DNA of 39,495 nt from Siminovitchia thermophila (GTDB lineage Bacteria; Bacillota; Bacilli; Bacillales; Bacillaceae_C): positions 1 through 39,495 of the forward strand of contig NZ_JAFBFH010000040.1 in the NCBI RefSeq assembly GCF_016909185.1, read 5' to 3'. Of this stretch, positions 9,057 through 16,355 are shown one piece after another (position 1 is the first letter of the stretch; every line of letters begins with the position of its first letter). The position numbers and the translations under genes were made by a program. The notes under the pieces were generated by a model that was not told the DNA's origin, did no database searches, and worked only from the letters and a program-made list of their open reading frames with translations.

Positions 9057-9086
9057 ATTAATATTTTCAACATTAATGACGTTAAT
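9057..9086. repeat. Hexad repeat cluster upstream of methyltransferase gene
   Basis: Contains ATTAAT at 9057-9062 and 9072-9077 and GTTAAT at 9081-9086, all spaced by multiples of 3 bp. It belongs to the same repeat class as the regular five-unit arrays at 9165, 11515, 19547 and 19855. It lies immediately upstream of the packaging operon start. A binding site for the phage-encoded RHH protein is proposed, by inference. Confidence 0.55.
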
Positions 9087-9164
9087 AAATACATAAAAGT
9101 AATTACAAACAATAATAAAAATACAATCGTTAACATTTTGAAGATAGTTAATGGGAAAATAATG

Positions 9165-9194
9165 ATTAATATTAATATTAAAATTAATGTTGAA
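9165..9194. repeat. Five-unit hexad array (operator/centromere candidate)
   Basis: Five contiguous 6-bp units: the first, second and fourth are ATTAAT, the third ATTAAA, the fifth GTTGAA. The same five-by-six design recurs at three other intergenic places. The array lies between the terminator at 9207-9233 and the methyltransferase-terminase operon. Unspaced short repeats are the usual DNA target of RHH partition proteins such as omega of pSM19035, which reads 7-bp repeats. Confidence 0.6.
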
Positions 9195-9199
9195 TGAAA

Positions 9200-9233
9200 A
9201 TAAAAAAACCGCCTCGGATTTACCGAAACGGTT
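9200..9233 (-). terminator. Terminator between early and packaging regions
   Basis: Arms AACCG and CGGTT enclose an inner stem TCGG/CCGA with a five-base loop. On the minus strand the stem is followed by TTTTTTTATTTT. It lies downstream of the ArpU-like regulator gene and of the predicted late promoter. It either ends early transcription or acts as an attenuator in the leader of the late transcript. Confidence 0.7.
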
Positions 9234-9337
9234 GACAGGAGTAGGGAGTAATCAACCCCACCTAGCACATTATTAGACGCTGGACTTAGATCGCTAGGGC
9301 AGTTATACGTTTGAAAGGGGAATAACCGCTTAATACC

Positions 9338-9392
9338 ATAATATCACGTTTTTCACTAAATAAACTGCAACAAAACTGCAATAAAAGTGCAA
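9338..9392 (-). promoter_or_regulatory. Candidate activator-dependent late promoter with three phased 9-mers
   Basis: Reading the minus strand, an extended -10 (TG, one base, TATTAT; 9338-9346) has no recognisable -35. Instead, three 9-mers lie upstream at 9362-9370, 9373-9381 and 9384-9392 (on the + strand AAACTGCAA twice, then AAAGTGCAA), exactly 11 bp apart. They would thus lie on one face of the helix and cover about -31 to -61. This is the geometry of an activator-dependent promoter. The ArpU-like gene immediately upstream is the obvious candidate activator. Promoter and activator assignment are inferred. Confidence 0.5.
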
Positions 9393-9423
9393 ACAAAAAA
9401 ATGCTCAAGATGAATTCGAGTGT

Positions 9424-9657
9424 TTACGTATTCTTGATCTTGTCCAGGAGGGCTTCCAACTCTTTTACTTCGTTCCTGTGGCGATCCAACTGCTTGGTTA
9501 AATAGGCGTTTTCTAACTCCAGGTGAGTGATCCGGCTCCTCTGTTTTCGATCAATGAGGTAGTACGCCTGTCTCTCTTCCAGCAAGTCGGCCTCCAGGTC
9601 TTCCACTTTCGCTTCCAAACTAGCAATCAATGCGTCTTTGCTTTCTACGTTTTTCAT
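9424..9657 (-). CDS. Small coiled-coil protein
   Basis: 77 residues from the ATG at 9657, which has GGAGG about 7 bases upstream. Almost the whole protein is a predicted coiled coil with heptad Leu spacing (LIASLEAKVEDLEADLLEE, then LELENAYLTKQLDRH). It is the last gene of the early operon, 11 bp after the ArpU-like gene. No enzyme motif is visible; a dimeric regulator or structural adaptor is possible. Confidence 0.7.
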   Translation of the reverse strand: MKNVESKDALIASLEAKVEDLEADLLEERQAYYLIDRKQRSRITHLELENAYLTKQLDRHRNEVKELEALLDKIKNT

Positions 9658-9668
9658 TCCAATACCTC

Positions 9669-10130
9669 CTACCAAAGCCGGAGAACTCCACTTAAGCTAA
9701 TGGACAGCCTCTCCAGGACTTCATTTCTTAAATTAAAGACAGAGCGTGGAGCATATCCCATGATTTCTGCCAGATCCTCAATCGTTTTCCCTTTGAAATA
9801 ACGGAGCTCCACAAACTGCCGTTCATTATCGTTCAGATCATCCAGGGCCGCATCGATGCAAGAAACGATCAACTCATAAATACTGATTTTTTCACGAAGG
9901 TCCAGCGCGCGCTTTGATTCGATCCGATCAATCGCAAAACGCTCAGTTTTGGAATCAATGACGAACGTGCCCCTAGATCCTTCCTGGATGTCATAACTGG
10001 TGGTGATTCCAGGCATGATAAAATCCAACTGCTGCTGTAAATTTTTAATCCCGGTTTTGAAGTTTTTATAATGCCGGAGCAACGACTCAAGCTCTGCGTA
10101 TTTGTGTTTTTTTTTACTCGTTTTCACCAT
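9669..10130 (-). CDS. ArpU-like late transcription regulator
   Basis: 153 residues. The C-terminal 60 residues contain a sigma-70 region-4-like helix-turn-helix (LNDNERQFVELRYFKGKTIEDLAEIMGY) as in the ArpU / phage late regulator family. The N-terminal half is helical. These proteins sit at the end of the early operon and switch on late genes in Firmicutes phages. The predicted target is the repeat-bearing promoter at 9338-9392, 280 bp downstream. Expression probably follows early transcription from the Cro-like gene promoter. Confidence 0.8.
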   Translation of the reverse strand: MVKTSKKKHKYAELESLLRHYKNFKTGIKNLQQQLDFIMPGITTSYDIQEGSRGTFVIDSKTERFAIDRIESKRALDLREKISIYELIVSCIDAALDDLNDNERQFVELRYFKGKTIEDLAEIMGYAPRSVFNLRNEVLERLSISLSGVLRLW

Positions 10131-10164
10131 GTCATGACCACACCCCTCGATAATTTAAGATCAT

Positions 10165-10401
10165 TCATGCCCGTCTATGCCAATTTTTCTCCTGTTGCAA
10201 AAGATGAATGTTCATCTCACGCCTGAACGCTTCCATAAAACGCGCCTTTCGTTTTTCACCAAAGCCAAACTCTTTATTCAGAGTGACCAGGACCACATGC
10301 TCAATTTCCTCACACATCTGGTTCATTGCCTTATAGACTTGATTCATTGTCATGCGTTTATCAGGACGCTGTGGTTTTCGTTTCTTTTTCTTTTTTGCCA
10401 C
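10165..10401 (-). CDS. Small basic protein of unknown function
   Basis: 78 residues. The start is very Lys/Arg-rich (MAKKKKKRKPQRPDKR). The rest is helical (QVYKAMNQMCEEIEHVVLV) and ends with a basic helix. No family is recognised. It lies in the early operon between a 63-residue protein and the ArpU-like regulator. The basic N-terminus suggests nucleic-acid contact, without proof. Confidence 0.7.
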   Translation of the reverse strand: MAKKKKKRKPQRPDKRMTMNQVYKAMNQMCEEIEHVVLVTLNKEFGFGEKRKARFMEAFRREMNIHLLQQEKNWHRRA

Positions 10402-10415
10402 CGCTAAACTCCCCT

Positions 10416-10607
10416 TTACTTTGATAAGATCGCCGGATCATATTCTTTGTAGTCCGATTCGCCTTTTTTTCTAATGGCCAGGTAAAACACATCAGCTGGA
10501 GATGCTCCTACTCTTGCCAGCTTTTCGATAACCTCTCGCTTGTTTCTTACCCACATGGAGTACCCTTTTTCCTTGTCCATATCGTAATATTTCAGCTGCA
10601 CGATCAT
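10416..10607 (-). CDS. Small early protein of unknown function
   Basis: 63 residues, beginning MIVQLKYYDMDKEKGYSMWV, with a mixed beta-alpha pattern. The ribosome site AGGGGAAG lies 5-6 bases before the ATG. It is collinear with the neighbouring early genes. No recognisable domain. Confidence 0.7.
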   Translation of the reverse strand: MIVQLKYYDMDKEKGYSMWVRNKREVIEKLARVGASPADVFYLAIRKKGESDYKEYDPAILSK

Positions 10608-10657
10608 CAGAATCTTCCCCTTTTAGATATTCAGACCGAATGACACTACGCTGGTAT

Positions 10658-10834
10658 TTAATTTGATCCATCGTTATCCCTCACTTTTGGAATTTTGTCG
10701 CCGCCTAATCGTTTACAGTTAGAACCAAAATGACTGCTGCATTTTTTATACAGAGGACACCTGGAAAAACACACCCACCAGACATCCTCTTTTTTCATCC
10801 AATCCGCCCTATCGTCGATTACTACCACCTGCAT
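10658..10834 (-). CDS. Small Cys-containing protein (zinc-ribbon-like)
   Basis: 58 residues starting MQVVVIDDRADWMKKEDVWW. Four cysteines (residues 22, 26, 32 and 40; spacing C-x3-C-x5-C-x7-C) suggest a small metal-binding fold. The ATG lies 3 bp after the stop of the preceding 48-residue gene. Neither short gene has an independent family match from memory; support is collinearity and clean packing in the operon. Confidence 0.6.
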   Translation of the reverse strand: MQVVVIDDRADWMKKEDVWWVCFSRCPLYKKCSSHFGSNCKRLGGDKIPKVRDNDGSN

Positions 10835-10837
10835 TGA

Positions 10838-10984
10838 TCAGCCCTCGGTTTCCTTCGGATTCAAAATGCCACTTTTGACAAAGATGTTCCTCCAGGACTG
10901 ATCCAGCCTTCTTTTTTCCGCGTCCCTTTCTTGTTGTTTCATCCGCTTTTTAATCCACTTTTTGCGCTTTTCTTTGTTCGCCAT
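10838..10984 (-). CDS. Short basic protein overlapping recU
   Basis: 48 residues beginning MANKEKRKKWIKKRMKQQER, a strongly basic helix followed by a short C-terminal SGILNPKETEG. It overlaps the end of the RecU-like gene by 35 bases in another frame and ends just before the 58-residue gene. Possibly a nucleic-acid-binding accessory; function unknown. Confidence 0.55.
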   Translation of the reverse strand: MANKEKRKKWIKKRMKQQERDAEKRRLDQSWRNIFVKSGILNPKETEG

Positions 10985-11504
10985 CTGCTTCACGCTCCAA
11001 GCATTTAAGATAATCTAACGGAATGCCCCGGCTGGACTTCACCAGGGAGCAATTCTCTTTAAACCACTTGTAGGGTATTGATTTCCGACCGCCCCTTTTA
11101 GCGTTAAGCCACCACTCCAGGACCAGATCAAAGGGAACAAAGTACACCTCGTGATGAATAGCAAATTCTATTAAAAAGAAGGTGACCGCCCCCTGATCCT
11201 GCCAGGACTTCAGGAAGTCCATCTGGTGCTGGTGGATGTTGTCTAAAGGGAACCGGGTACGTTCCCTAGTTGTTTTTGCATCATAGGCCAGAGATCGCCC
11301 CTGGCTCGTGCCAATAAAATCAACAGTTGATTTTTCTTCATAGAACCCATCCCGGATCCGGCCTTGTACCATGCGTAAAACCTTCACAGGTGTGGCCACC
11401 TTCCGTACATCGGCCATGCCTTTAAAGAGATAACAGCGATTGGTGTATTCCACTAGGTTCTCAAATGACATACCTCGATTTCCATGGCCAATTTTCAATA
11501 ACAT
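10950..11504 (-). CDS. recU: RecU-like Holliday junction resolvase
   Basis: 184 residues. The N-terminal NRGMSFENLVEYTNRCYLF matches the RecU start. The nuclease core has STVDFIG (catalytic Asp), LAYDAKTT (Asp-x-Lys) and a following Gln in HQHQMDFL, as in the PD-(D/E)xK RecU family. The C-terminal GIPLDYL also matches. It should cleave four-way junctions formed during replication and recombination before packaging. I kept the ATG at 11504; an internal start at MSFENL is possible. A five-unit hexad array lies about 11 bp upstream of the start, suggesting separate control of this gene. Confidence 0.85.
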   Translation of the reverse strand: MLLKIGHGNRGMSFENLVEYTNRCYLFKGMADVRKVATPVKVLRMVQGRIRDGFYEEKSTVDFIGTSQGRSLAYDAKTTRERTRFPLDNIHQHQMDFLKSWQDQGAVTFFLIEFAIHHEVYFVPFDLVLEWWLNAKRGGRKSIPYKWFKENCSLVKSSRGIPLDYLKCLEREADGEQRKAQKVD

Positions 11505-11514
11505 TCACCTCAAA

Positions 11515-11544
11515 ATTAATGTTAAAAATAACATTAAAATTAAC
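11515..11544. repeat. Five-unit hexad array upstream of recU
   Basis: Five contiguous 6-bp units: ATTAAT, then GTTAAA, AATAAC, ATTAAA and ATTAAC. Same design and length (30 bp) as the arrays at 9165, 19547 and 19855. It lies in the short gap between the 55-residue gene and recU, inside an otherwise compact early operon. Proposed target of the phage RHH protein. Confidence 0.6.
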
Positions 11545-11707
11545 ATTTGTTTTCTTTTATAATTTTCATAACTTCATCAGCGCCATCTTGATCCATTTCA
11601 TAAACCACGACACTCACATCATTATTTTGACAGTGTTTAGACAGAAAATCTGAAATAGCTTTTTTAAAGGTTTTATCATCTGTTTGTATAACAAACACAT
11701 TTTCCAT
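11540..11707 (-). CDS. Small acidic protein of unknown function
   Basis: 55 residues beginning MENVFVIQTDDKTFKKAISD and ending KIIKENKC. Acidic, alternating beta-alpha pattern. The ribosome site AAGGGGAAG lies 6-7 bases before the ATG, and the gene sits between the dUTPase and recU genes. No family recognised. Confidence 0.65.
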   Translation of the reverse strand: MENVFVIQTDDKTFKKAISDFLSKHCQNNDVSVVVYEMDQDGADEVMKIIKENKC

Positions 11708-11725
11708 AAACGCTTCCCCTTTCCC

Positions 11726-12214
11726 CTAATAGCCTTCAGCTTGCCTTTGATGATTGATTGTGTTTTTTTCTAAATACTTTCGTTCGATTTCCTCATCAGA
11801 GAACCCAAGCATTTCTGCCAGGCCCAGGTACAGACCAAAGGCAATATGCCAGTGCATAGGACCATTCATGATCGAAATGTAGTGCTTGATTATACGGAAT
11901 TGCCCCTGGAGATCATCCTTCACCAGGATCTCCCGGTAGCCACATTCAAGTGGAACCTGGTAATCATTCCCCAGGCTTAGGAAGAAATGAAGGCCATCCA
12001 CGTACTCCTCCAGGGCCGCCTCCCGGTTCACTTTCCGGGTTTCCGGCCTTTTCCAGAACTTAAAATACTTTATTTCGTTTTGGAGCTCGGAGATCTCAAC
12101 GTCCAGAGCGTCCTTTTTATCCTCGGTTAGATCCTTATCAACCGGGATCCCCTGCGTCAAACGGATATTTTGATCCAGAAACGATTGCATTTCAAACAAC
12201 TTAGGAAAATTCAA
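11726..12214 (-). CDS. Dimeric dUTPase-like nucleotide hydrolase
   Basis: 162 residues of the all-alpha dUTPase / MazG superfamily. Metal-binding acidic motifs are visible as EISELQNE (about residue 40) and EEYVDGLHFFLSLG (about 68-81), the typical ExxE and ExxD pair. It hydrolyses dUTP to dUMP and pyrophosphate, keeping uracil out of phage DNA. It lies 18 bp downstream of the helicase-loader gene, consistent with a replication role. Confidence 0.85.
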   Translation of the reverse strand: MNFPKLFEMQSFLDQNIRLTQGIPVDKDLTEDKKDALDVEISELQNEIKYFKFWKRPETRKVNREAALEEYVDGLHFFLSLGNDYQVPLECGYREILVKDDLQGQFRIIKHYISIMNGPMHWHIAFGLYLGLAEMLGFSDEEIERKYLEKNTINHQRQAEGY

Positions 12215-12232
12215 TTGACTAGGCCCCCATTT

Positions 12233-13042
12233 CTAATTTGCCAGGCGATGGTTTAACTGCCGCCTATCGCCCACGATTTCCACCAGGTAATCTTTTGTCA
12301 TTTCCACAATACGAGAGCCAAGGGCCTCGTCTACCTCCAGTAAATCATCCACCAGGAACTCGGACGACACCATGATCGGCTTGTGGTTTAAATATCTGTA
12401 ATTTACGATGGAGTACATCGTTTTAACTTCAAAGTCAGTAGCGCCACGTTTGAACAGATCATCGATCAACAGCACGTCTACATCTTTCATCCGCTGAGCC
12501 TTTTCTTCCAACGCGTCCAGGTTATCTTTAATTTCATCGAACCCTTCACGATAAGGGAAATAATGAACAGAAATTCCATTGTTTAATAGATTATTAGCAA
12601 CAGCGATCAATAAATGAGTTTTTCCAGCGCCAGGATTCCCCAGGAGAGCGATGCTGTTCTTTCGATCCTTACGAATATCAGGGAATGATTTAAAATATTT
12701 CACCGCAGACTTAAAAGCATTTACCACTGGTTCTGGCTTTCCATCTACAATGAAATTCCCAAAACCGAGCCTCCTGAATTCTTCGGTTATTTCAGATGAC
12801 TTAAACAGCCGCTTTATTTTTCGCTGTTCTTGGCATTCGCAGATCCTGGCGCTGTCATTTGAAGTAAAGATCAGCCCCCGATCCTCACACTTAGGACATT
12901 CAAATGAGTCCTTCGGTTGAGATGTCCTCGTCTGCCCATTTTCCTGGTTTGTAGAATTCGCTAGTTTTTCTTCTGCTTTCTTTTTCAGATCCGCCATTAC
13001 CTCGGCTATGCTTGTAAATCTTTTGGTTTCCTGGTTGACCAT
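12233..13042 (-). CDS. DnaC-like helicase loader (AAA+ ATPase)
   Basis: 269 residues from the ATG at 13042, preceded by GGAGG; a GTG 15 bases upstream is the longer alternative. Zn-binding cysteines occur as CPKC (49-52) and CEC (68-70). Walker A is GNPGAGKT (135-142) and Walker B LLIDD (191-195). It resembles B. subtilis DnaI and lambda-P-like functional analogues that load the host replicative helicase. It overlaps the end of the DnaD-like initiator gene in another frame, the usual initiator-loader pair. Confidence 0.9.
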   Translation of the reverse strand: MVNQETKRFTSIAEVMADLKKKAEEKLANSTNQENGQTRTSQPKDSFECPKCEDRGLIFTSNDSARICECQEQRKIKRLFKSSEITEEFRRLGFGNFIVDGKPEPVVNAFKSAVKYFKSFPDIRKDRKNSIALLGNPGAGKTHLLIAVANNLLNNGISVHYFPYREGFDEIKDNLDALEEKAQRMKDVDVLLIDDLFKRGATDFEVKTMYSIVNYRYLNHKPIMVSSEFLVDDLLEVDEALGSRIVEMTKDYLVEIVGDRRQLNHRLAN

Positions 13043-13763
13043 TTCGAGCACCTCCACCTTTCAATCGCATTTCTTTTTCAATTTCAAACTGCCGATCTAA
13101 GCGTTCCACGTCCTCAAGGGTTTTCACCTTGTTCTGTTCCCACCGCATTAAAATGCGCTCAATATATTTCAGCTTCCTGACGTTTTGCTCCAGGGCCTTC
13201 TCAATGGCCCGGATCACTACGTTTTCAGGAAAACGATCCAGCCAGTAATTAAGGACTTCAATATCGATAGGTGACAGCATCGGGTTTACATGTTGCTCGT
13301 AATAACGGAATGCTGACCCCTTATCATCATCATTATTAGTATTTGTATACTTAGTATAGTTATTATTTAGTAGTGTCGGGTTTTCCGGATACGGATTTCC
13401 CGTATCCGGTTTTCCCGTATCCGGTTTTCCAGGAAACGGTTCGACCGTATCCGGATTTTCAGGATGCGGTGGTCGTTTTGTTTCATGGACCACATAATCT
13501 ACGTTGCCGAATTTTCCATCTTCCCGGTTTTCTTGCCGGACGACATAACCGGCATCAATCAATTCCTTCATGATTGTGTAGGTAGCATCCCGACCATTTC
13601 TGCTGCGGTTTTTCAGATCATTCATATGGAACCGCCAATCGTTAGGAAGCGAAAGCATATAAGCCATTAAACCCTTTGCTTGCCAAGACAAGGTCTTGTC
13701 GTTCAGGAAACCTTTATCCAGGACCACATAATTATCTTTTTTATCAATCCGATAAATCGCCAA
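12900..13763 (-). CDS. DnaD-like replication initiator
   Basis: 287 residues from a TTG at 13763, chosen because GGAGG lies 8 bases upstream and the product then begins like family members (AIYRIDKKDNYVVLDKGFL). A longer ATG frame to 13808 has no good ribosome site. Residues 1-95 form a winged helix; about 100-128 are six pentapeptide repeats with proline at position 1 (PDTGK-like). About 150-220 form a DnaB2/DnaD domain (NYWLDRFPENVVIRAIEKAL, then YIERILMRWEQ). It should bind the iterons encoded within its own gene and recruit the loader encoded next. Confidence 0.88.
   Translation of the reverse strand: MAIYRIDKKDNYVVLDKGFLNDKTLSWQAKGLMAYMLSLPNDWRFHMNDLKNRSRNGRDATYTIMKELIDAGYVVRQENREDGKFGNVDYVVHETKRPPHPENPDTVEPFPGKPDTGKPDTGNPYPENPTLLNNNYTKYTNTNNDDDKGSAFRYYEQHVNPMLSPIDIEVLNYWLDRFPENVVIRAIEKALEQNVRKLKYIERILMRWEQNKVKTLEDVERLDRQFEIEKEMRLKGGGARNGQPGNQKIYKHSRGNGGSEKESRRKTSEFYKPGKWADEDISTEGLI
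13320..13469. other. Candidate lytic replication origin: six 15-bp iterons plus AT-rich segment
   Basis: 13380-13469 holds six 15-bp units, each with GG at its end. Three contain CGTATCCGG (13401-13409, 13416-13424, 13446-13454), one has the inverted form CCGGATACGG (13385-13394), and two are degenerate. A very AT-rich stretch (13325-13375) adjoins them and could be the unwinding element. Iterons inside the initiator gene, with an AT-rich flank, are the layout of lambda-type and many Firmicutes phage origins. The repeats also encode a Pro-rich pentapeptide linker, so protein-level repetition is an alternative cause. Confidence 0.6.
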
Positions 13764-13811
13764 ATCAAACGCCTCCCAGGACAACAGGAGCGAATCCTCC
13801 TGGTTCATTTC

Positions 13812-14156
13812 TTAGCTGACATATTGCACAAAATTCTTCGCATCAACAAAAAGTCGTCCCTTGGGTACAAAATTAAAACCGTACAAATTAAAGAAATCAT
13901 CATTGGACATTTGAAACCAATCGACAGCCAGATCCCACTTCCAATGCCCTCTGAACCTGCCGTATATCAAACGTTTTTGAGATTCGCTCATCGCAATCCA
14001 CTCCTTATATTTACGAATAAAGGCCGCCGATCCATCACCTGGCTCCGTTTTGTCATGTTCATAGGAACCCTCAAGAACACGACTGCCTTCTACAGCTACT
14101 CCATCAGGAGTTACATAAACAACAGCTTCATCAACTTTGAAATCATTCTCCGGCAT
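13812..14156 (-). CDS. Early protein of unknown function
   Basis: 114 residues from the ATG at 14156, chosen for the GGAGGGG about 7 bases upstream. The sequence is Trp/Phe-rich in its second half (RFRGHWKWDLAVDWFQMS). No known motif. It lies between the AbrB-like gene and the initiator gene, so a role in replication or DNA handling is possible. Confidence 0.65.
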   Translation of the reverse strand: MPENDFKVDEAVVYVTPDGVAVEGSRVLEGSYEHDKTEPGDGSAAFIRKYKEWIAMSESQKRLIYGRFRGHWKWDLAVDWFQMSNDDFFNLYGFNFVPKGRLFVDAKNFVQYVS

Positions 14157-14217
14157 ACAGGATCCCCTCCCTCGATTCATTCACCTACAAACAATTGGAC
14201 CAGCACATCCTCCCTGT

Positions 14218-14508
14218 TTAATCCTTTTTTTCACCAGCAGATACATAACCAGCGCGTATGAGTTTAATCGCCGCCTGGAGCACTTCTCTGGCCTCTGCAT
14301 TGTCCGTAGAATTTTCATAAACACACAAACTGCGAATGACTTCTTCCGTATGAAGATTAGAACTATAGGAGCGAATCAACAGCCCATTTTCAGTCATAAA
14401 CATTTCAAGTGGCTGATCAGCGTCCCACCCTTGAGTTTTTCTGATTTCCTTTGGAATAACGATGCGTCCTAATGGATCCAGTTTTCTTACAATACCTAGT
14501 GGTTTCAT
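14218..14508 (-). CDS. AbrB-like transcription regulator
   Basis: 96 residues. The N-terminal 50 (GIVRKLDPLGRIVIPKEIRK, then LEMFMTENGLLIRS) are a clear SpoVT-AbrB swapped-hairpin DNA-binding domain. The C-terminal half is helical. AbrB-domain proteins act as dimers or tetramers on AT-rich promoters. I chose the ATG at 14508 on ribosome-site spacing; 14514 is the other option. It lies 39 bp after recT and is probably an early regulator of phage or host genes. Confidence 0.82.
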   Translation of the reverse strand: MKPLGIVRKLDPLGRIVIPKEIRKTQGWDADQPLEMFMTENGLLIRSYSSNLHTEEVIRSLCVYENSTDNAEAREVLQAAIKLIRAGYVSAGEKKD

Positions 14509-14547
14509 TATCATCCATCCCCTCTCGCTTATAGGACCAGGGAGGGA

Positions 14548-15399
14548 TTAACCCTCCTGGTTTTCCTCTGTCTTTTGTTTTTCGGCGTCTTCTTCCTCAA
14601 ACGGATCCTCGACCGGTTCTGTAAATTCAGCACCATCAATTACGTTGTCAGCGCCTTCTTCAGGAGTAACATCGATCCGATCACGTTCTTCTTCATCCTC
14701 AATGACAGCTTTTTGCATTTCAACGGACAGGATCCCCCACTTGGAAAGCAATGCCTTAATCACCGTTTTGAGTGCCATCGCGTCCCAATCGTTGTCCCAA
14801 CCGAATCCAGACTTTGAGAACCTCTGCCTGTGCTGTTCGACGTGTTCTTTTTTCCAGTAGACCGTTTTTCTGAATCCATTCAGCAATTCAAAGTAGGCCG
14901 CGTAACCAATGACCACATCAGACTCTTTCGCATCAAAATCAATCTCGATCTCCTCAGTTAACGGATTCCATTTTTTTAATTCACCTTCATGAACCGGGAT
15001 CGCGTTAATATTGCGATACTGGCCAGATCTAAGTGCCAGTTGAATATATCCCTTATATCCAAGCTGGAACTGAGCCTTAGTAGTTTTTGAGTTTTTATCG
15101 TAGTAAGGAACGATCCAGGCATACCCCAGGTTTTTATCGATCGGAAGATCCAGGCTTGCCGCGACCATCGCTGAAGAAATAACAGACATCGGCTCCGATT
15201 TTTGTAACATTCTTTCGGAGTTATATAGATTGATGATCGAAGTCGTAAATTGTGGTGCTCGTTTTTCCAGGACTTCCTCAAAGCGTTTCTTTATAGCCGG
15301 AGAATTGAGTAGAGCCTTAAGGCTCGTACCCTCTCCCGCTGGCGCTGTTTGTTTGCTTCGGTTTGCTATTTGTTTTTTTAAGGTATCGTTTGTCGCCAT
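14548..15399 (-). CDS. recT: RecT-family single-strand annealing protein
   Basis: 283 residues. The conserved RecT core runs from about 25 to 210 (FEEVLEKRAPQFTTSIINLY, AQFQLGYKGYIQLALRSGQY, KTVIKALLSKWG). The C-terminal 60 residues are acidic and low in complexity, typical of the family. It anneals complementary single strands made by the partner exonuclease upstream. The start at 15399 is favoured by GGGGG six bases before it. The overall order YqaJ-RecT is as in the B. subtilis skin element. Confidence 0.92.
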   Translation of the reverse strand: MATNDTLKKQIANRSKQTAPAGEGTSLKALLNSPAIKKRFEEVLEKRAPQFTTSIINLYNSERMLQKSEPMSVISSAMVAASLDLPIDKNLGYAWIVPYYDKNSKTTKAQFQLGYKGYIQLALRSGQYRNINAIPVHEGELKKWNPLTEEIEIDFDAKESDVVIGYAAYFELLNGFRKTVYWKKEHVEQHRQRFSKSGFGWDNDWDAMALKTVIKALLSKWGILSVEMQKAVIEDEEERDRIDVTPEEGADNVIDGAEFTEPVEDPFEEEDAEKQKTEENQEG

Positions 15400-15401
15400 T
15401 T

Positions 15402-16355
15402 TCATCCCCCTATTTGCTTGATATCGAATCTGCGAGTAATGGACTGTTTCACAACTTTCTGATAGATATCCGGGAATTCACTTTTTAATTTTTTCGTATC
15501 TACCCGGTTCGAAATAATCTGCTTCCATTCGGCCCGGTAGTTTTGAACAAAGCCAAAAGTCGCGTCTTTCAATTCGTTTTTAATTTGGTTTTCGATTTCC
15601 AGCTTCTCTTTTTTTAAGATTTCTAGTGTTTCCTTTACTTCCAGGAGCCGGTCAATCTTCGGTTTATATTCAGCTTTAAGATCAATGGATTTCTCAGTGT
15701 CTGCCTTTGCATATCTCTCTTTCAGGAATTTCTCTGCCGCAGAGGATCCATCCAGGGGAGGTTCTACTTCCGCTAACACGTGATTGTTCCAAAAATCCAC
15801 CTCAGCCGCAAAGATCATTTCGATCAATTCATCGTCACGCTCAATCTCTTTCCAGATGAACTTCTGGCCGCCGACCAGAACGGCAAAGTAACCTTTTTTA
15901 TATTCAGGTCCCATAACGCCCAGATAATGCTGAATTTGAACGATATATTCCTCCGGGATCTCTTCACTTTCCCATTCTTTCAAACGATAAGCTGACGCCG
16001 TTTTGCACTCCAGAACGGCCTTCTCACCAACCACCATCCGGTCAACGTTTGCTAGGATAAAATCATGTTCAGGGTGCTGAAACATGGCGTTTCTTCTTCT
16101 AACTTTCTTACCAGTGCGCTTCTCAAATTCTTTTGCAACCAGATCCTCCAGGAGGGTTCCAAAGTAAGCCGCATCATTGTCTGCAGATTCCGGTGTGATC
16201 TGCCCGGTCTTTTCCAGCCATAATTCAAACGGTGTGCGCCATTTATTGAGTCCGAGGACGATGGATGCATCAGATCCACCGATCCCCCTTGTCCGTGCTT
16301 GTAGCCATTCCTGCTCGGTCATGTTGGCCGTTTCAACAGCGACAATCGGTTTCAC
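15402..16355 (-). CDS. YqaJ-family viral recombinase exonuclease
   Basis: 317 residues with lambda-exonuclease-type motifs: RTRGIGGSDASIVLGLNKW (about 22-40), a Glu in GTLLEDLVAKEFE, ANVDRMV (catalytic Asp), VLECKTA (Glu-x-Lys) and QIQHYLGVMG. The C-terminal 90 residues are helical. It degrades one strand of duplex ends to feed RecT. The start is GTG at 16355 with GGAGG upstream, overlapping the previous stop. Confidence 0.92.
   Translation of the reverse strand: MKPIVAVETANMTEQEWLQARTRGIGGSDASIVLGLNKWRTPFELWLEKTGQITPESADNDAAYFGTLLEDLVAKEFEKRTGKKVRRRNAMFQHPEHDFILANVDRMVVGEKAVLECKTASAYRLKEWESEEIPEEYIVQIQHYLGVMGPEYKKGYFAVLVGGQKFIWKEIERDDELIEMIFAAEVDFWNNHVLAEVEPPLDGSSAAEKFLKERYAKADTEKSIDLKAEYKPKIDRLLEVKETLEILKKEKLEIENQIKNELKDATFGFVQNYRAEWKQIISNRVDTKKLKSEFPDIYQKVVKQSITRRFDIKQIGG

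Noticed and set aside
9053-9268. Minus-strand frame of 71 codons upstream of the methyltransferase gene
   Set aside because: It reads through the terminator and repeat array, giving an Ile/Leu-rich artefact with no ribosome site.
9241-9335. Possible tRNA-like fold before the packaging operon
   Set aside because: Only a 6-bp stem (CCTAGC/GCTAGG) is convincing; no anticodon and T arms of tRNA type could be formed.
10416-10671. Small minus-strand frame starting at ATG 10671
   Set aside because: It overlaps almost all of the better-supported 63-residue gene in another frame, and the sequence becomes basic and random-looking downstream.
13680-14261. Plus-strand frame of 193 codons opposite the early operon
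   Set aside because: It covers two minus-strand genes with good ribosome sites and has no start signal or recognisable domain.
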